Positions 1 through 9,134 are shown, counted from the first letter of the stretch. The stretch is 64,000 bases of DNA from Denitrobaculum tricleocarpae (GCF_007004665.1 NZ_ML660058.1:124001-188000), one strand, 5' to 3'. Numbers and translations: made by a program. Notes: generated by a model not told the origin, from the letters alone.

Positions 1-77
1 AGGCTTTTGAGCGGGGCTTTACGGATGCACAACCTGAACGGTGCCGGCAGGGGGGCATCGCCGATGTGGCCCGGACG

Positions 78-800
78 TCAGCTGCTGAAGCGGCCCCAAA
101 GCTGGAAGCGGTCGCCCGGATGGACAAGCCGGGCATAGGTGACCGACTTATCTCCCGACCAGGTCCGGCGCTTGAGCAGCAGACAGGGCGCCTGCGGGCT
201 GATCGAGAGCAGCCGCGCGGTTTCCGGGTCCGGTTGGATCGCCTGAATCACATGCTCCGCCTCACTCAAGGGCGCGGCCTTCATAAGGTATTCGTAGGGC
301 GTGATGCTCCTGAAATTCTGGCTCAGGTAGTCGGGCGCAGCTGCGGGGTTCACAAAGCGGTCTTCGAGCTGCACCGGCTGTTCATTCTCGAAGTGAAGGA
401 TGAGCGAGTGAAAAATCTCGGTGCCTTCTTCGAGGCCCAGCAAACCGGCCTCCACGCTGCCCGCGGTTTCTGCCCGCAAGAAATAGATCTCGGAAGAGTA
501 ATGGTGACCACGCTCGCGAATCTCGTCCGCGATGTTGCGGATCTCCAGCACGGCGGATTGCGGGCGGCTTTCGGCGACAAAGGTTCCGGCCCCCTGGGTG
601 CGGGTCAGCCAGCCCTCGGCGGTAAGTTCGCGCAGCGCCCGGTTGACGGTCATGCGCGAGAAGCCGAGCGAACGGGTCAGCTCATTTTCCGAAGGAACGC
701 GGGCACCCTCGGGCCAATCGCCTTTCAGGAGGCGGTCCAGAATATGATCTTTGACCTGCTGGTAGGCAGGCGCATTGTTTTGGCCTTGCGGAAGGGTCAT
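78..800 (-). CDS. hutC: Histidine utilisation repressor HutC (GntR family)
   Basis: A 240-residue GntR-family repressor of the HutC branch. These proteins sense urocanate and repress histidine-degradation genes. Residues ~10-75 form the winged helix (TRSLGFSRMTVNRALREL is the recognition region) and residues ~95-235 look like the UTRA ligand domain, ending in the typical YARLVHPGDRFQLWGRF. The start is backed by an AGGA four bases upstream of ATG. It is divergent from hutG across 169 bp that hold a matching operator, so it probably represses both itself and hutG. The first 77 bases of the window, downstream of its stop, hold no definable gene. Family and subgroup are firm; the target set beyond hutG is not visible here. 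Confidence 0.93.
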   Translation of the reverse strand: MTLPQGQNNAPAYQQVKDHILDRLLKGDWPEGARVPSENELTRSLGFSRMTVNRALRELTAEGWLTRTQGAGTFVAESRPQSAVLEIRNIADEIRERGHHYSSEIYFLRAETAGSVEAGLLGLEEGTEIFHSLILHFENEQPVQLEDRFVNPAAAPDYLSQNFRSITPYEYLMKAAPLSEAEHVIQAIQPDPETARLLSISPQAPCLLLKRRTWSGDKSVTYARLVHPGDRFQLWGRFSS

Positions 801-897
801 GCGGTCCTGTCCAGTCTCTGCAAGACGTTCACACAGGTTGCAGGGCGGGCGGATTTCATCTTAACGTTATCCCAAGGTCCAAAGAGCGATACTCAGG

Positions 898-911
898 CTT
901 GTATAGACAAG
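898..911. promoter_or_regulatory. Probable HutC operator
   Basis: The inverted repeat CTTGTATAGACAAG lies between the divergent hutC and hutG. It is CTTGT/ACAAG around a 4-bp centre, matching the CTTGTA-type dyad reported for HutC repressors. It sits 58 bases before the hutG start and 97 bases before the hutC start, suiting control of both promoters. Assignment rests on motif plus position. Confidence 0.8.
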
Positions 912-969
912 CTTGCGCCCTCTGGCCAGCATGGCTTGCCTTGGAAGCGAGTAAGAAACCGGAAGTTCA

Positions 970-1764
970 ATGGAGCCCTTCGTCTTTAAATCCGGGACCG
1001 CACCGGTTCTTTTGTCGATGCCGCACAGTGGTGTGTTCATTCCGCCTAAACAGCAGGCGCGCATGACTCCCGCTGCGTTGGACGTACCGGATACGGATTG
1101 GCATCTGCCCCAGCTCTATGACTTTCTGGAGGACCTGGGAATCGGCGCGATTCGCGCGACCCATTCGCGCTATGTAATCGACCTGAACCGCGACCCCGGT
1201 GGTCAGCCGCTCTATCCCGGGGCTAACAATACCGAGCTTTGCCCGACCACCAGCTTCTCGGAAGCCCCGCTCTACCGGACGGGCGAACAGCCTGACGAGG
1301 CGGAGATCGAGGCGCGCAGAGCAAAGGTCTGGCAGCCCTATCATGACAAGATTGCCAGCGAACTCGCGGCCATTCGGGAGAAGCACGGGGTTGCCGTTCT
1401 CTGGGATGCGCACTCGATCCGCAGCGAAGTACCGCGCTTTTTCGACGGGCGGCTAACCGATCTCAATCTGGGCAGTGGCGGAGGCGTAACCGCGGCGCCT
1501 GAGCTGCTGAACCGGCTTGGCGAGATTGCCAAGGTGACGGCAGATTACAGTTTTGTCATCGACGGACGTTTCAAGGGTGGCTACATCACGCGCCACTATG
1601 GCGATCCGGCGAACAACATACATGCCATTCAGCTTGAGCAGTCCTGGGCGACTTACATGAACGAGGACCCGCCTTTCGGCTTCCGCGAGGACCTGGCGAC
1701 CGGTGTGCGGCCCGTCCTGCGGCGCTTTTTGGAGTCGGTCGCCGCCTGGGCGCGGGACGCTTAG
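970..1764 (+). CDS. hutG: N-formylglutamate deformylase HutG
   Basis: A 264-residue N-formylglutamate amidohydrolase (FGase family). It hydrolyses N-formyl-L-glutamate to glutamate and formate, the last step of the five-step histidine pathway. Visible motifs are the N-terminal VLLSMPHSGVFIPP, the metal-site region THSRYVIDLNRDPGG, the LWDAHSIRSEVP motif and a C-terminal GGYITRHYGDP block. Length is normal for the family. The start has an upstream GGAAG. It is cytoplasmic, and the HutC operator upstream implies induction by urocanate. The other hut enzymes are outside the window, so this is one edge of a hut locus. Confidence 0.93.
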   Translation: MEPFVFKSGTAPVLLSMPHSGVFIPPKQQARMTPAALDVPDTDWHLPQLYDFLEDLGIGAIRATHSRYVIDLNRDPGGQPLYPGANNTELCPTTSFSEAPLYRTGEQPDEAEIEARRAKVWQPYHDKIASELAAIREKHGVAVLWDAHSIRSEVPRFFDGRLTDLNLGSGGGVTAAPELLNRLGEIAKVTADYSFVIDGRFKGGYITRHYGDPANNIHAIQLEQSWATYMNEDPPFGFREDLATGVRPVLRRFLESVAAWARDA

Positions 1765-1770
1765 AGCCCA

Positions 1771-3093
1771 TTAGTTCCGAATGTGATGCAGATCGGTGAA
1801 GCGGCTGCGGAACGCGGTGACATCTGCCGCGACCCGGGCCGGATCTTCCTCTGATAGCCCGCGCGCGATCAGTCCCGCCAGTTCGGGCATGTCTTTTGCG
1901 GTCATTCCCCAGCGCACGATTTCCGGCGTGCCGATGCGCAAGCCATTCATGTCATCGGTAACCGGTTCGATCGGCAAGCCGATGCCGCAGGTCAGGATAT
2001 TGGCCCGGCGCAGCCGTTTGGCCGCCGCCTGACCTCCGCCGTAACCGGCTGCTTTCAGGGCAAACTGATGGGATGTGGTGACGCCTTGCGCGGTCGAGAA
2101 GAGCGGCAGGCCTTCCTTTTTGAGTGCCTCGGCCAGAGCGGCGGCAGTCTCGATCATGGCGTTGGCGTAGGCGGCACCATAGTCACGCCAGTCCAGCAGG
2201 CTGATCGCGAGCGCCGCCGACTTGGCTGCGTCGAAGTTGGCGGTCAGGCCGGGGAAGGCGATGGCGTCCAGGCGCTCGGCAAGTTCGGCGTCATTGGTGA
2301 CGATCAGCCCGCCTGCGGGGCCGCCCAGGGATTTATAGGTGCTCATGGTCATGAGGTGTGCGCCCTGATCGAGCGGGTTTTTCCAGGCGCGGCCCGCGAT
2401 CATGCCGCAGAGGTGCGCCGCGTCGAACAGCAGGGTGGCGCCGACCTCGTCGGCAATCGCCCGGACCTCGGCAACCGGATGGGGCAGGAGGTTCAAACTG
2501 CCGCCAAGAGTGATCAGTTTGGGTTTGATTTCCTGTGCCAGCCAGCGCAGGCCATCGACATCGACGCTGTAGCCATCGGCGTCGACCGGTGCGCTGTGGA
2601 TTTCGACGCCGTAAAAGCCCGCTGCGCCGGCCGCGTGGTGGGTGACGTGACCGCCGATCTCGCCGGGCGGTACGATGATCGCATCGCCCGGCTGAGCCGT
2701 GGCCATAAAGGCGTAGAGATTGGAGAGCGCGCCCGACGCAACCCGGATTTCGGCATAGCTTGCATCAAAGATCTCAGCTGCCAGTTCCGCCGCAATGACC
2801 TCGATCTTTTCGATGGCTTCCAGGCCCATCTCGTATTTGTCGCCGGGATAGCCTAGAGAGGGCCGGGACCCAAGGCCCTGCGCCAGGACGGCTTCTGCTC
2901 TCGGGTTCATGACATTGGTGGCCGGATTGAGATTGACGCAGTCTTTTTCATGGATCCTGCGGTTTTCTCCAATCAGCGCATCGACCCGCCGGGTTAGCGT
3001 CTCAGAGTCCGCATGCGCGGTTTCCGCCGCGATGGACTGGATGTAGGTCTCCGCGGCTGCGGGAACCCAATTTCGCGACTGTAGCTTCGGCAT
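1771..3093 (-). CDS. Divergent serine hydroxymethyltransferase-like PLP enzyme
   Basis: A 440-residue fold-type I PLP enzyme of the SHMT family, which interconverts serine and glycine with tetrahydrofolate or retro-aldol cleaves related beta-hydroxy amino acids. The PLP lysine is K254 in TMSTYKSLGGPAGG; D224 and H227 of FDAAHLCG are the cofactor contacts. The usual HK-L-RGPRGG around the lysine is YKSLGGPAGG here, so the enzyme is divergent and may use a different substrate, such as an alpha-methylserine or allo-threonine. I chose the ATG at 3093 because GGAA lies upstream. An ATG at 3201 would add 36 residues but has no ribosome site and nearly abuts the divergent LysR gene. Confidence 0.82.
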   Translation of the reverse strand: MPKLQSRNWVPAAAETYIQSIAAETAHADSETLTRRVDALIGENRRIHEKDCVNLNPATNVMNPRAEAVLAQGLGSRPSLGYPGDKYEMGLEAIEKIEVIAAELAAEIFDASYAEIRVASGALSNLYAFMATAQPGDAIIVPPGEIGGHVTHHAAGAAGFYGVEIHSAPVDADGYSVDVDGLRWLAQEIKPKLITLGGSLNLLPHPVAEVRAIADEVGATLLFDAAHLCGMIAGRAWKNPLDQGAHLMTMSTYKSLGGPAGGLIVTNDAELAERLDAIAFPGLTANFDAAKSAALAISLLDWRDYGAAYANAMIETAAALAEALKKEGLPLFSTAQGVTTSHQFALKAAGYGGGQAAAKRLRRANILTCGIGLPIEPVTDDMNGLRIGTPEIVRWGMTAKDMPELAGLIARGLSEEDPARVAADVTAFRSRFTDLHHIRN

Positions 3094-3231
3094 CGATTCA
3101 TTCCGGTCTTTAGATGGGCCCAGCTTGAGCCCCGGCGCTTTCGCATCAGAAACCACGTCTGGCGGCGCGTTGGCAAACCAGTTATCGTCGAATCGAGGCA
3201 TAGAAAAAATGAGTCTATCTTAACTATTTGT

Positions 3232-4152
3232 ATGGCCGTTGATCCCCCAAGACCCAAAGCCATGCCTTTGCGGGCGCTGCGTGCCTTCGAGGCGGCAGCC
3301 CGGCATGAGAGCTTTGCGCTAGCCGGTGAAGAACTCGGCGTGACCCCAGGCGCCATCGCCCAGCAGATCAAGTTGCTGGAAGACTGGGCGGGCTGCCGGC
3401 TCTTCGAACGCAAGGCGCAGGGCGTCCGGCTGAGCGAACCGGGGCGCGCTGTCTTGCCCGCTCTCACGGCCGCTTTCGACGCCTTGGGGGCTTCGGCTCA
3501 GGAACTGCGGCGAGCCGGTATGCCGGGTTCGATCCGGATCGCTGCTTTGCCTTCTGTGGCGCAACTCTGGCTGTCGCCGCGCCTGCCGGCCTTGCGGGCC
3601 GCTTTCCCGGAGCTCTTGATTTCGGTCACCGCCTTGGAACGTCCGCCGAACCTGCAGCGCGAATCCTTCGATCTGGCGCTGTTTTTTCTCAATGAGGTGC
3701 CGGAAGGCGTCGAATGCAGCGTGCTGGCCGAGGACCGCCTTTTTCCCGTTTGTAACCCTGAGCTTGCACAGAAGCTCAAACGCAGGGCCGAGCCCTCTCA
3801 TGACGTCCTGTTGCACGACGAGACCTGGCGCGATGACTGGCCTGACTGGCTGCGCGCCGCGCGGGCGCACAGCGGCCGGCATCGTCACACCAGCGACGGC
3901 AACAGCGGGCCGGTGTTCTCGCTCTACAGTCTCGCCGTCCAGGCGGCCATTGACGGTGCGGGCCTGCTGATCGGCCATGAACCGCTGGTCGAAACCGCCG
4001 TGGCACGAGGGCGGTTGGTTCAGGCTTTCAACTTTTCCCTGCCCAGCGAGAAACCGCTTTGCGCGTTGGTGTCCAAACTCAGCCGGGAAGATCAGGTCAG
4101 CCGGCAGGTGGTGCAATGGCTGAAACAGGGCAATGGATCTGAGCCGGTCTAG
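3232..4152 (+). CDS. LysR-family regulator (GcvA-like)
   Basis: A 306-residue LysR-type regulator. The helix-turn-helix is at residues ~11-70 (LRALRAFEAAARHESFALAG, then LGVTPGAIAQQIKLLE), followed by a periplasmic-binding-like effector domain that begins after residue ~90 (IRIAALPSVAQLWLSPRLP). The N-terminus resembles the GcvA/AmpR group. The starts of this gene and of the longer reading of the SHMT-like gene lie only 30 bp apart, and a divergent arrangement usually means the regulator controls its neighbour, here perhaps one-carbon/glycine metabolism. No clear Shine-Dalgarno precedes the ATG; an ATG at 3262 is an alternative. The end overlaps the convergent acetyltransferase gene by 4 bases. 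Confidence 0.88.
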   Translation: MAVDPPRPKAMPLRALRAFEAAARHESFALAGEELGVTPGAIAQQIKLLEDWAGCRLFERKAQGVRLSEPGRAVLPALTAAFDALGASAQELRRAGMPGSIRIAALPSVAQLWLSPRLPALRAAFPELLISVTALERPPNLQRESFDLALFFLNEVPEGVECSVLAEDRLFPVCNPELAQKLKRRAEPSHDVLLHDETWRDDWPDWLRAARAHSGRHRHTSDGNSGPVFSLYSLAVQAAIDGAGLLIGHEPLVETAVARGRLVQAFNFSLPSEKPLCALVSKLSREDQVSRQVVQWLKQGNGSEPV

Positions 4153-4595
4153 GGTCTTCGGATTTCCAGACCGGTCTTGCTGTCCGCGCGAAAACCCAGG
4201 GACTCGTAGAAGGCGATCGTGCCCTCGCGCTGCGTGCCCGTCATCAGCATCACTTTGTAGCACCCGGCTTTCCAGGCCTCCTCGATGGCGTGGGACATCA
4301 CCGCCTTACCTGCGCCCTGACCACGGCTCTTCGCGTCGGTCACGACGTTTTCGATCACGGCATAGGGCTCAAGATTCCGGGTTAGGTTCGGCACCACGAC
4401 GAGGGTGCAGGTGGAAAGGCTCTTCTCCCCGTCGTGGGCGACGAGGATCCGTGTCATGGTGTTTTCGCGCATCTGAGAAAACAGGGCCTCCGCCGCCTGC
4501 GGATCCGGTTCGGGGTCCGCCGGATTGAGCTGACGGTAGAGGCGAAGAAGATCCTGTAACTCTGATGCCAGGGCTTCGCGGCATGTGAGGTTCAT
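4149..4595 (-). CDS. GNAT-family N-acetyltransferase
   Basis: A 148-residue GNAT acetyltransferase. The acetyl-CoA pyrophosphate-binding motif A is VVTDAKSRGQGAGKAVMSHA (R-G-Q-G-A-G-K), followed by motif B with FYESLGFRADSKTG near the C-terminus. Length is typical of a single-domain GNAT. The acceptor is not predictable from sequence. It lies tail-to-tail with the LysR gene and downstream of an unrelated hypothetical gene on the same strand. Confidence 0.87.
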   Translation of the reverse strand: MNLTCREALASELQDLLRLYRQLNPADPEPDPQAAEALFSQMRENTMTRILVAHDGEKSLSTCTLVVVPNLTRNLEPYAVIENVVTDAKSRGQGAGKAVMSHAIEEAWKAGCYKVMLMTGTQREGTIAFYESLGFRADSKTGLEIRRP

Positions 4596-4604
4596 TTGCG
4601 GCCG

Positions 4605-5174
4605 TTACCAACGAGGTTTGAAATTATAGTGCCACTCAGACTCATCGGGATCTTGGAGCAAGTCGAGATCCAGAAATTCTGCCAAAGCCTCTTTTGCGTC
4701 TGTTGCCGAAGCGGGTTTCGACAGATTGTCCTTGCCGACGCGAATGCCGTCGAAAGTCAGGATTGCTTCGGCGCTCACAGGTAGGTTGGGGTGAGCGTCG
4801 TCTCCGTCGTACCCCATGTAGTCGATCTTGGCCGATTGCCGAATTTTGTACTTATCCTCGCCGAGGTAGGTGAACTTGCCCTTGATGTCATGACAGAAGT
4901 GATGTTCGCCGTCATAGAAGGACATATTGATCTGCTCTATCGCCTTTGCGGCGGTGAAATCGATCTGTTCGAGGCTTCGCCAGTCGCGCCCCGTGAAGGG
5001 GATGTCTTCCGAGTTCAGGGAACATTCAAAGTCTTCATCAAGATATTGGACTTCTTCGAAATGGATGTATGAGACAAAAAAGAGTGTCCGCGGAAACCCG
5101 ATATTCTTGTTTTCGAACAGATAGCCTGTCAGTTCGCCGCCTTTGGCGACCAGTAACTCTGTGGGGAAGGACAT
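4605..5174 (-). CDS. Hypothetical cytoplasmic protein
   Basis: I do not recognise this family. The 189-residue protein, counted from MSFPTELLVAKGGELTG, is acidic, has no signal peptide or membrane segment, and ends WHYNFKPRW. It looks like a soluble alpha/beta protein with regular beta-strand spacing (KGKFTYLGEDKYKIRQSAKI). The frame stays open upstream to 5309, but that extension is low-complexity and Arg/Ser-rich, so I prefer the ATG at 5174. Nine bases separate it from the acetyltransferase gene downstream, so the two may be co-transcribed. Local composition is less GC-rich than its neighbours, which fits a recently acquired accessory gene. Confidence 0.62.
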   Translation of the reverse strand: MSFPTELLVAKGGELTGYLFENKNIGFPRTLFFVSYIHFEEVQYLDEDFECSLNSEDIPFTGRDWRSLEQIDFTAAKAIEQINMSFYDGEHHFCHDIKGKFTYLGEDKYKIRQSAKIDYMGYDGDDAHPNLPVSAEAILTFDGIRVGKDNLSKPASATDAKEALAEFLDLDLLQDPDESEWHYNFKPRW

Positions 5175-5413
5175 GAAATGTACGCCTGATGATCTGAAAC
5201 GGAGACATGAACTTCCATATACTGAAGCGTGTATTGATGCGGTGTCGATGAAATTCAGATCGAATGGCCGAGTGGTAACGCAAATGCAAGTGGTTGTGAC
5301 GCTTTCCAAACCGTTGGACCTCGCCCATATCTACAGAAGCGTGGGCGTCGCGGTTCACGTCTGGGTCGGGATTTAGTTTAGATGTCGTTAATTCGCAAAG
5401 GATCCCATTTGTC

Positions 5414-5602
5414 ATGCGTTCTTTTCTGATCATCACCCTTATGGCACTGCCGCTCGCGGCCTGTGAAACCACGTCCGAGCGGGTGTGCCGTGACGAGCGC
5501 GGTTTAACGCCGGGAAGTCAGGCCTTCGCCGAATGCGAGCAGGCGGAGTACAACAAGCTGGTGCAGCGGGTCCGGCGGCATCAGAATATTGGGAACAAGT
5601 AG
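5414..5602 (+). CDS. Small lipoprotein
   Basis: A 62-residue predicted lipoprotein. The N-terminus MRSFLIITLMALPLAAC is a classic type II signal with lipobox LAAC, so cleavage would leave Cys17 as the lipidated residue. The mature part is about 45 residues, charged, with two further cysteines that could pair (VCRDERG and AECEQ). Function is unknown; the pattern is shared by many small outer-membrane lipoproteins of alphaproteobacteria. It is convergent with the DUF2336 gene. Confidence 0.7.
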   Translation: MRSFLIITLMALPLAACETTSERVCRDERGLTPGSQAFAECEQAEYNKLVQRVRRHQNIGNK

Positions 5603-5680
5603 GCCCTGTTTGGGATCACAGCCGGATCGGGGTTCTGGGATATCCTATATGGGATGTCCTGTAATAGCGCGGTCACGCGA

Positions 5681-6682
5681 TCAGGCGACTGCACCCCGAG
5701 CCGCGGCGCCACCGGATCCGCTCTTGCGGGAGGATAGGATGCGTTCGACGATTTCTTTCTTCGCGAACTCAGGCAGTTTGGCGCGCTGACACACCTGCTC
5801 GATGGCATTGGCGGCGCCCTGACGCAGGACCAGCTCAATGTTTTTCGCAGGAATGTCGGTCAGGAGCGACACGGCTGTCGAAAAGGCAAAGAGGTTGCCG
5901 CGGCGCGCGATCAAGAGGCAAAGCGTGCGGTTCAGGAGACCCTTGTTGTACATGACCCGCAAAAGCGCTTCCGCTTCGTCGTTTTTCTGTGCATCGACCA
6001 GACGCAGTAGGACGGCCGATTCGGTTTCTTCCGCGATGTTTTCCGCGATGTCTTTCGGAACCTCGTAGGTCTCTTCCAGAAAGATCCGCGTTGCTTCCGA
6101 GACGTAGCCCACCAATTCCGAGACCAGGCTGGCCGGCAGCTGTGAGCGCATTGCCATTTTCTCCAGCAGGCTGGGCTCGTGCCCGAAGCGGTCGATCACT
6201 GCCCGGTATCCGGAGATGCCGATCTGAGCGCCCTTGTTGGTAATCAGGATATCCGCAACGCCGGCATCTCCGACCTGTGCGAGAAGGTCGGCGAGAGCGG
6301 TTTCGAGCGCCGGGCGGCCTGCGATGGCCTTGCGGACCTTGTTGGAAACCACGCGCACGATCTCGCAGAGTTCCTCGTCCTTGAAGACCGGGGTTTTGGC
6401 AAGAAATGCCGCGGAAACACGCTCGGCATCACGCGCCAGCATGTAACCGAGCTCCTTCGGCAGGTCGGGCCGGTTGCAGAGGCTGATCGCGAGTTCTTCA
6501 CGAACCGCCTGGGAGGTATCCTCGATCAGTTGCCGTGCGATCCCCCAGGCGACATCGCGCTCCGAATCGCTCAACTCACCCTCGAGACGTTCTCCCAACT
6601 TGACGGCAAGCTGTCTTCGTTTCGACAACGGCTTGTCGCTGAGCTTTTGCCCAGGAGGTGAAGGAGTATTCTGCGTCGTCAT
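5681..6682 (-). CDS. DUF2336 domain protein
   Basis: A 333-residue protein of the DUF2336 family, a helical HEAT-like repeat family largely confined to alphaproteobacteria. Features are an N-terminal lysine/arginine-rich segment (LSKRRQLAVKLGERLEG), repeated helix pairs such as REELAISLCNRPDLPKELG, and the late block LLNRTLCLLIARRGNLFAF. It has no signal peptide or membrane segment. Function is unknown; a scaffold or regulatory role is inferred only from the repeat architecture. The 227 bp upstream (6683-6909) separate it from the next gene on the strand and probably hold its promoter. Confidence 0.83.
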   Translation of the reverse strand: MTTQNTPSPPGQKLSDKPLSKRRQLAVKLGERLEGELSDSERDVAWGIARQLIEDTSQAVREELAISLCNRPDLPKELGYMLARDAERVSAAFLAKTPVFKDEELCEIVRVVSNKVRKAIAGRPALETALADLLAQVGDAGVADILITNKGAQIGISGYRAVIDRFGHEPSLLEKMAMRSQLPASLVSELVGYVSEATRIFLEETYEVPKDIAENIAEETESAVLLRLVDAQKNDEAEALLRVMYNKGLLNRTLCLLIARRGNLFAFSTAVSLLTDIPAKNIELVLRQGAANAIEQVCQRAKLPEFAKKEIVERILSSRKSGSGGAAARGAVA

Positions 6683-6909
6683 AGGAGAGCCAGCCTCACT
6701 TTTTTCAACGTATGAACGGCAATTGTCTCAGAATCTACGTCAGTGGTTATGCAAAGCTTAACGCGGGTCCTTTGAGTTTGATTTTTCTACCAAAAGTTCA
6801 TGTGCCGTCGTCGCTATATAGTGTTTGGTAGAGCGCTGCGGACTTTGATAGGTGTCGGCTTCAACTTTCTGGTTTGCTGACCCTTCTTCTTGGAGGAAAG
6901 AGGCTGGTG

Positions 6910-7686
6910 CTAAGTGGCTCTGTCCATATTTTCAGCAACGCCTTCTAAGGTTTTGTCCTTCATCTCCTGTTCGAAGTCCTGCATGAGGGCTGCGCGCTCT
7001 TTCGGCGGCAGCTTCTCAAACTGCTCTTCTGTCAGGCCCTCCTCTTTCAGGAAAGCCGCGAAGAACCTCTCTTCCGGGGTTTTACTCATGTAATCCAGGA
7101 ACTCGGTGGCGGCATCGCTGGATGTGGCGTTGGCATCATCGCTTTCTTGCGCGATCAGCTGCGTCATGAATTCGCTCAGGGCCTGCTGCGGCTGCTGCAG
7201 TTGCTCGTACACTGGATCCTTCTGCGTGGCGGCCACGGTCAGGGTTGCATCGTATTGCGGCAGGGCATCGAACTCTGCCTGGGTCAGGGCAGCGGCAGAT
7301 ATTTCCACTTTGCCACCCGTAAGCTCGGCAATTCTTTCCGCGCGTGCCTGGGCCAGCATGGGGCCGGATTTGCCGTTCACGGCGTTTGGCAGGTCGCCGA
7401 ACAGGCTCGATCCGAGCCCGTTGGAAGTCTCGATGGAGCCGCTGTTGTCTATTCTTGCAACAACTTTTCCATTCACGCTGACTGTTGCGTAGTCTTGAAG
7501 GGCTGCCTGGTTTGAGGTGCTGTTGAGGTTGGTATAGTGCGCTTCCAGGTACTTCTGTTGTTGCGCCTGGTAGCTGTGAGAACTTGCTTCGGAAGCTTCG
7601 CTGCCGCCGGTTTTTTTCAGAGAGCTCGGGTCGATTCCTCTGAAACTTGCAGAGTTGACGAAAAATCCCGCTTGAATCGGCATCAT
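6910..7686 (-). CDS. Hypothetical protein with flagellar-export-like composition
   Basis: A 258-residue protein of unknown function starting MMPIQAGFFVNSASFRGIDP. The start at 7686 is chosen because AGAGGA lies 8 bases before it; the open frame to 7755 lacks one. It has no hydrophobic signal. Composition is Ala/Ser/Gln-rich with long helical stretches, and the C-terminal half carries EERFFAAFLKEEGLTEEQFEKLPPKE-type helices (split here for length: EERFFAAFLKEEG then LTEEQFEKLPPKE). The disordered Ser/Asn-rich N-terminus with NGKVVARIDNSGSIET resembles proteins of cell-surface or flagellar systems, but this is a weak compositional impression only. Confidence 0.62.
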   Translation of the reverse strand: MMPIQAGFFVNSASFRGIDPSSLKKTGGSEASEASSHSYQAQQQKYLEAHYTNLNSTSNQAALQDYATVSVNGKVVARIDNSGSIETSNGLGSSLFGDLPNAVNGKSGPMLAQARAERIAELTGGKVEISAAALTQAEFDALPQYDATLTVAATQKDPVYEQLQQPQQALSEFMTQLIAQESDDANATSSDAATEFLDYMSKTPEERFFAAFLKEEGLTEEQFEKLPPKERAALMQDFEQEMKDKTLEGVAENMDRAT

Positions 7687-7818
7687 GACGGATGTCCTCT
7701 GGTTCACTCGAATTCGCTTACAGGTAGCAAAAACCGTGCCAAAACGTTGCGTCATTTACGCTTTACAAAGAACCTCCACGTAGCGTCGCGAGATCTTTTG
7801 TCTTGGGATACCTGGGCT

Positions 7819-8376
7819 ATGCCTGACAGCAAATTCGCTCTTGCACTGAGCGGCTTCCTGCTTTTGGCCTTCGTCAAAGCCGGGCCCGCCGCTGCCGATG
7901 CCTATACAACCTGCCTGGGTGAGATCGCCGACGCCGACCTCGAAGCGAAAACCGCTTACCAGCGCGCTTTGAGGGATTTGATCGTCGATCGGAGGCCGGA
8001 GTTTGCGGAGCTCGCAGATATCAATCGGGACCTCCAGCTTCTTCTTGCCCAGATGCGGTTTGCGCGGGTGGACTACCTGCTCACCACCGCCCCGGAGCGC
8101 GTGGACGGCAAAAACGGACTCTCCAGGTTCCGGAACTTCGATTGGACGCAGGAGGATCTTGACCGGATGACCGCCAACAGCACCGAATACCGGGAGCAAA
8201 GCGTGCGGCTGGAGCGTCTGAAAGGCAGGAACCAGGGCCATCCCGACTGGCCCGCTATGCGCAGCTTTGTCCGAAGCGAAATGTCGGAAGGGGGAGCCTT
8301 TGCGCAAATCACCGCTGACTTCATAGAAGCGGGTGCGGCACTGGAAGCACGGATGGCCGGCTGTTCGGAAAACTGA
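7819..8376 (+). CDS. Hypothetical secreted protein
   Basis: A 185-residue protein with a clear signal peptide (FALALSGFLLLAFVKAGPAAADA, cleaved near residue 27), so the mature protein is periplasmic. The mature part is helical, with two cysteines (YTTCLGEI near the new N-terminus and AGCSEN at the C-terminus) that could form one disulphide. I chose the ATG at 7819 rather than the far-upstream open frame because the signal peptide begins there. I do not recognise the family. It is divergent from the 6910 gene and convergent with rutR. Confidence 0.62.
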   Translation: MPDSKFALALSGFLLLAFVKAGPAAADAYTTCLGEIADADLEAKTAYQRALRDLIVDRRPEFAELADINRDLQLLLAQMRFARVDYLLTTAPERVDGKNGLSRFRNFDWTQEDLDRMTANSTEYREQSVRLERLKGRNQGHPDWPAMRSFVRSEMSEGGAFAQITADFIEAGAALEARMAGCSEN

Positions 8377-8435
8377 GCGGCCTCAGGGAACAGGATGGCT
8401 ATAAAAACTGAGGGCGGTCTGTCACCTGTCCCACT

Positions 8436-9134
8436 TTAACCTGTCTTGACCCCGCAGCCCTTCAGAACCACGCGGGTGATGGTTTGGACGGCGGTCTCGA
8501 AGTCTTCTTCGGTCAGATCGCGGTGGTGCAGGACGGCTTTGGCCTGGGCCTGGAAGTCGGCATAGTGCTGGGTCGAGGCCCAGATCAGAAAGAGCAGATG
8601 GGCGGGCTCGACCGGATCCATCAGGCCCTTGTCCGCCCATTTGCGCAGCACTTCGGATTTTTCCGCGACCCATTCGCGCAGATCCGTCCCCAGATAGTCC
8701 GCGAGGATCGGCGCGCCCCGGATGATCTCGTTGGCGTATATGCGCGAGGCGAGGGGCTTGTCGCGCGACAGCATAACTTTGGTGCGGATATAGATGGCGA
8801 GCGCTTCGGCGGGATCGTCGTCTTCCGTGATGCGTTGAAAGGGCTCCAGCCAAAGATCGAGAATGTTGTCGATGACCGCCCGGTAGATCGCTTCTTTGGT
8901 GCTGAAATAGTAATGCACATTGGCTTTGGGCAGACCGGCCCTGGTAGCGATCTCAGCGGTTGTCGCGCCCGCGTAGCCCTTTGCGGCAAAGACCTCCTCG
9001 GCGGCGGAAATGATCCTGGCCTTGTTGCGCGCCCTGATCTGTCCGGTCTTCCCGGAACTCCTGCCGCTGGTCGCGGTGCTATCACCGCTGTGCGTTTCCC
9101 CCGGCGCTTCATCGCGCCTTATGTCTTCCGTCAT
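8436..9134 (-). CDS. rutR: TetR-family pyrimidine regulator RutR
   Basis: A 232-residue TetR-family regulator. The DNA-binding domain is residues ~35-82 (RIISAAEEVFAAKGYAGATT, then GLPKANVHYYFSTKEAIYRA), followed by the RutR-type ligand domain with LWLEPFQRI and ASTQHYADFQAQ, both characteristic of the RutR subgroup. In E. coli RutR binds uracil and leaves its site. Its probable operator, TTGACCATATGGTCAG, lies in the divergent region before preT, so it most likely represses the reductive pyrimidine operon until uracil accumulates. The first ~30 residues are a Ser/Thr/Gly-rich disordered extension. Confidence 0.88.
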   Translation of the reverse strand: MTEDIRRDEAPGETHSGDSTATSGRSSGKTGQIRARNKARIISAAEEVFAAKGYAGATTAEIATRAGLPKANVHYYFSTKEAIYRAVIDNILDLWLEPFQRITEDDDPAEALAIYIRTKVMLSRDKPLASRIYANEIIRGAPILADYLGTDLREWVAEKSEVLRKWADKGLMDPVEPAHLLFLIWASTQHYADFQAQAKAVLHHRDLTEEDFETAVQTITRVVLKGCGVKTG

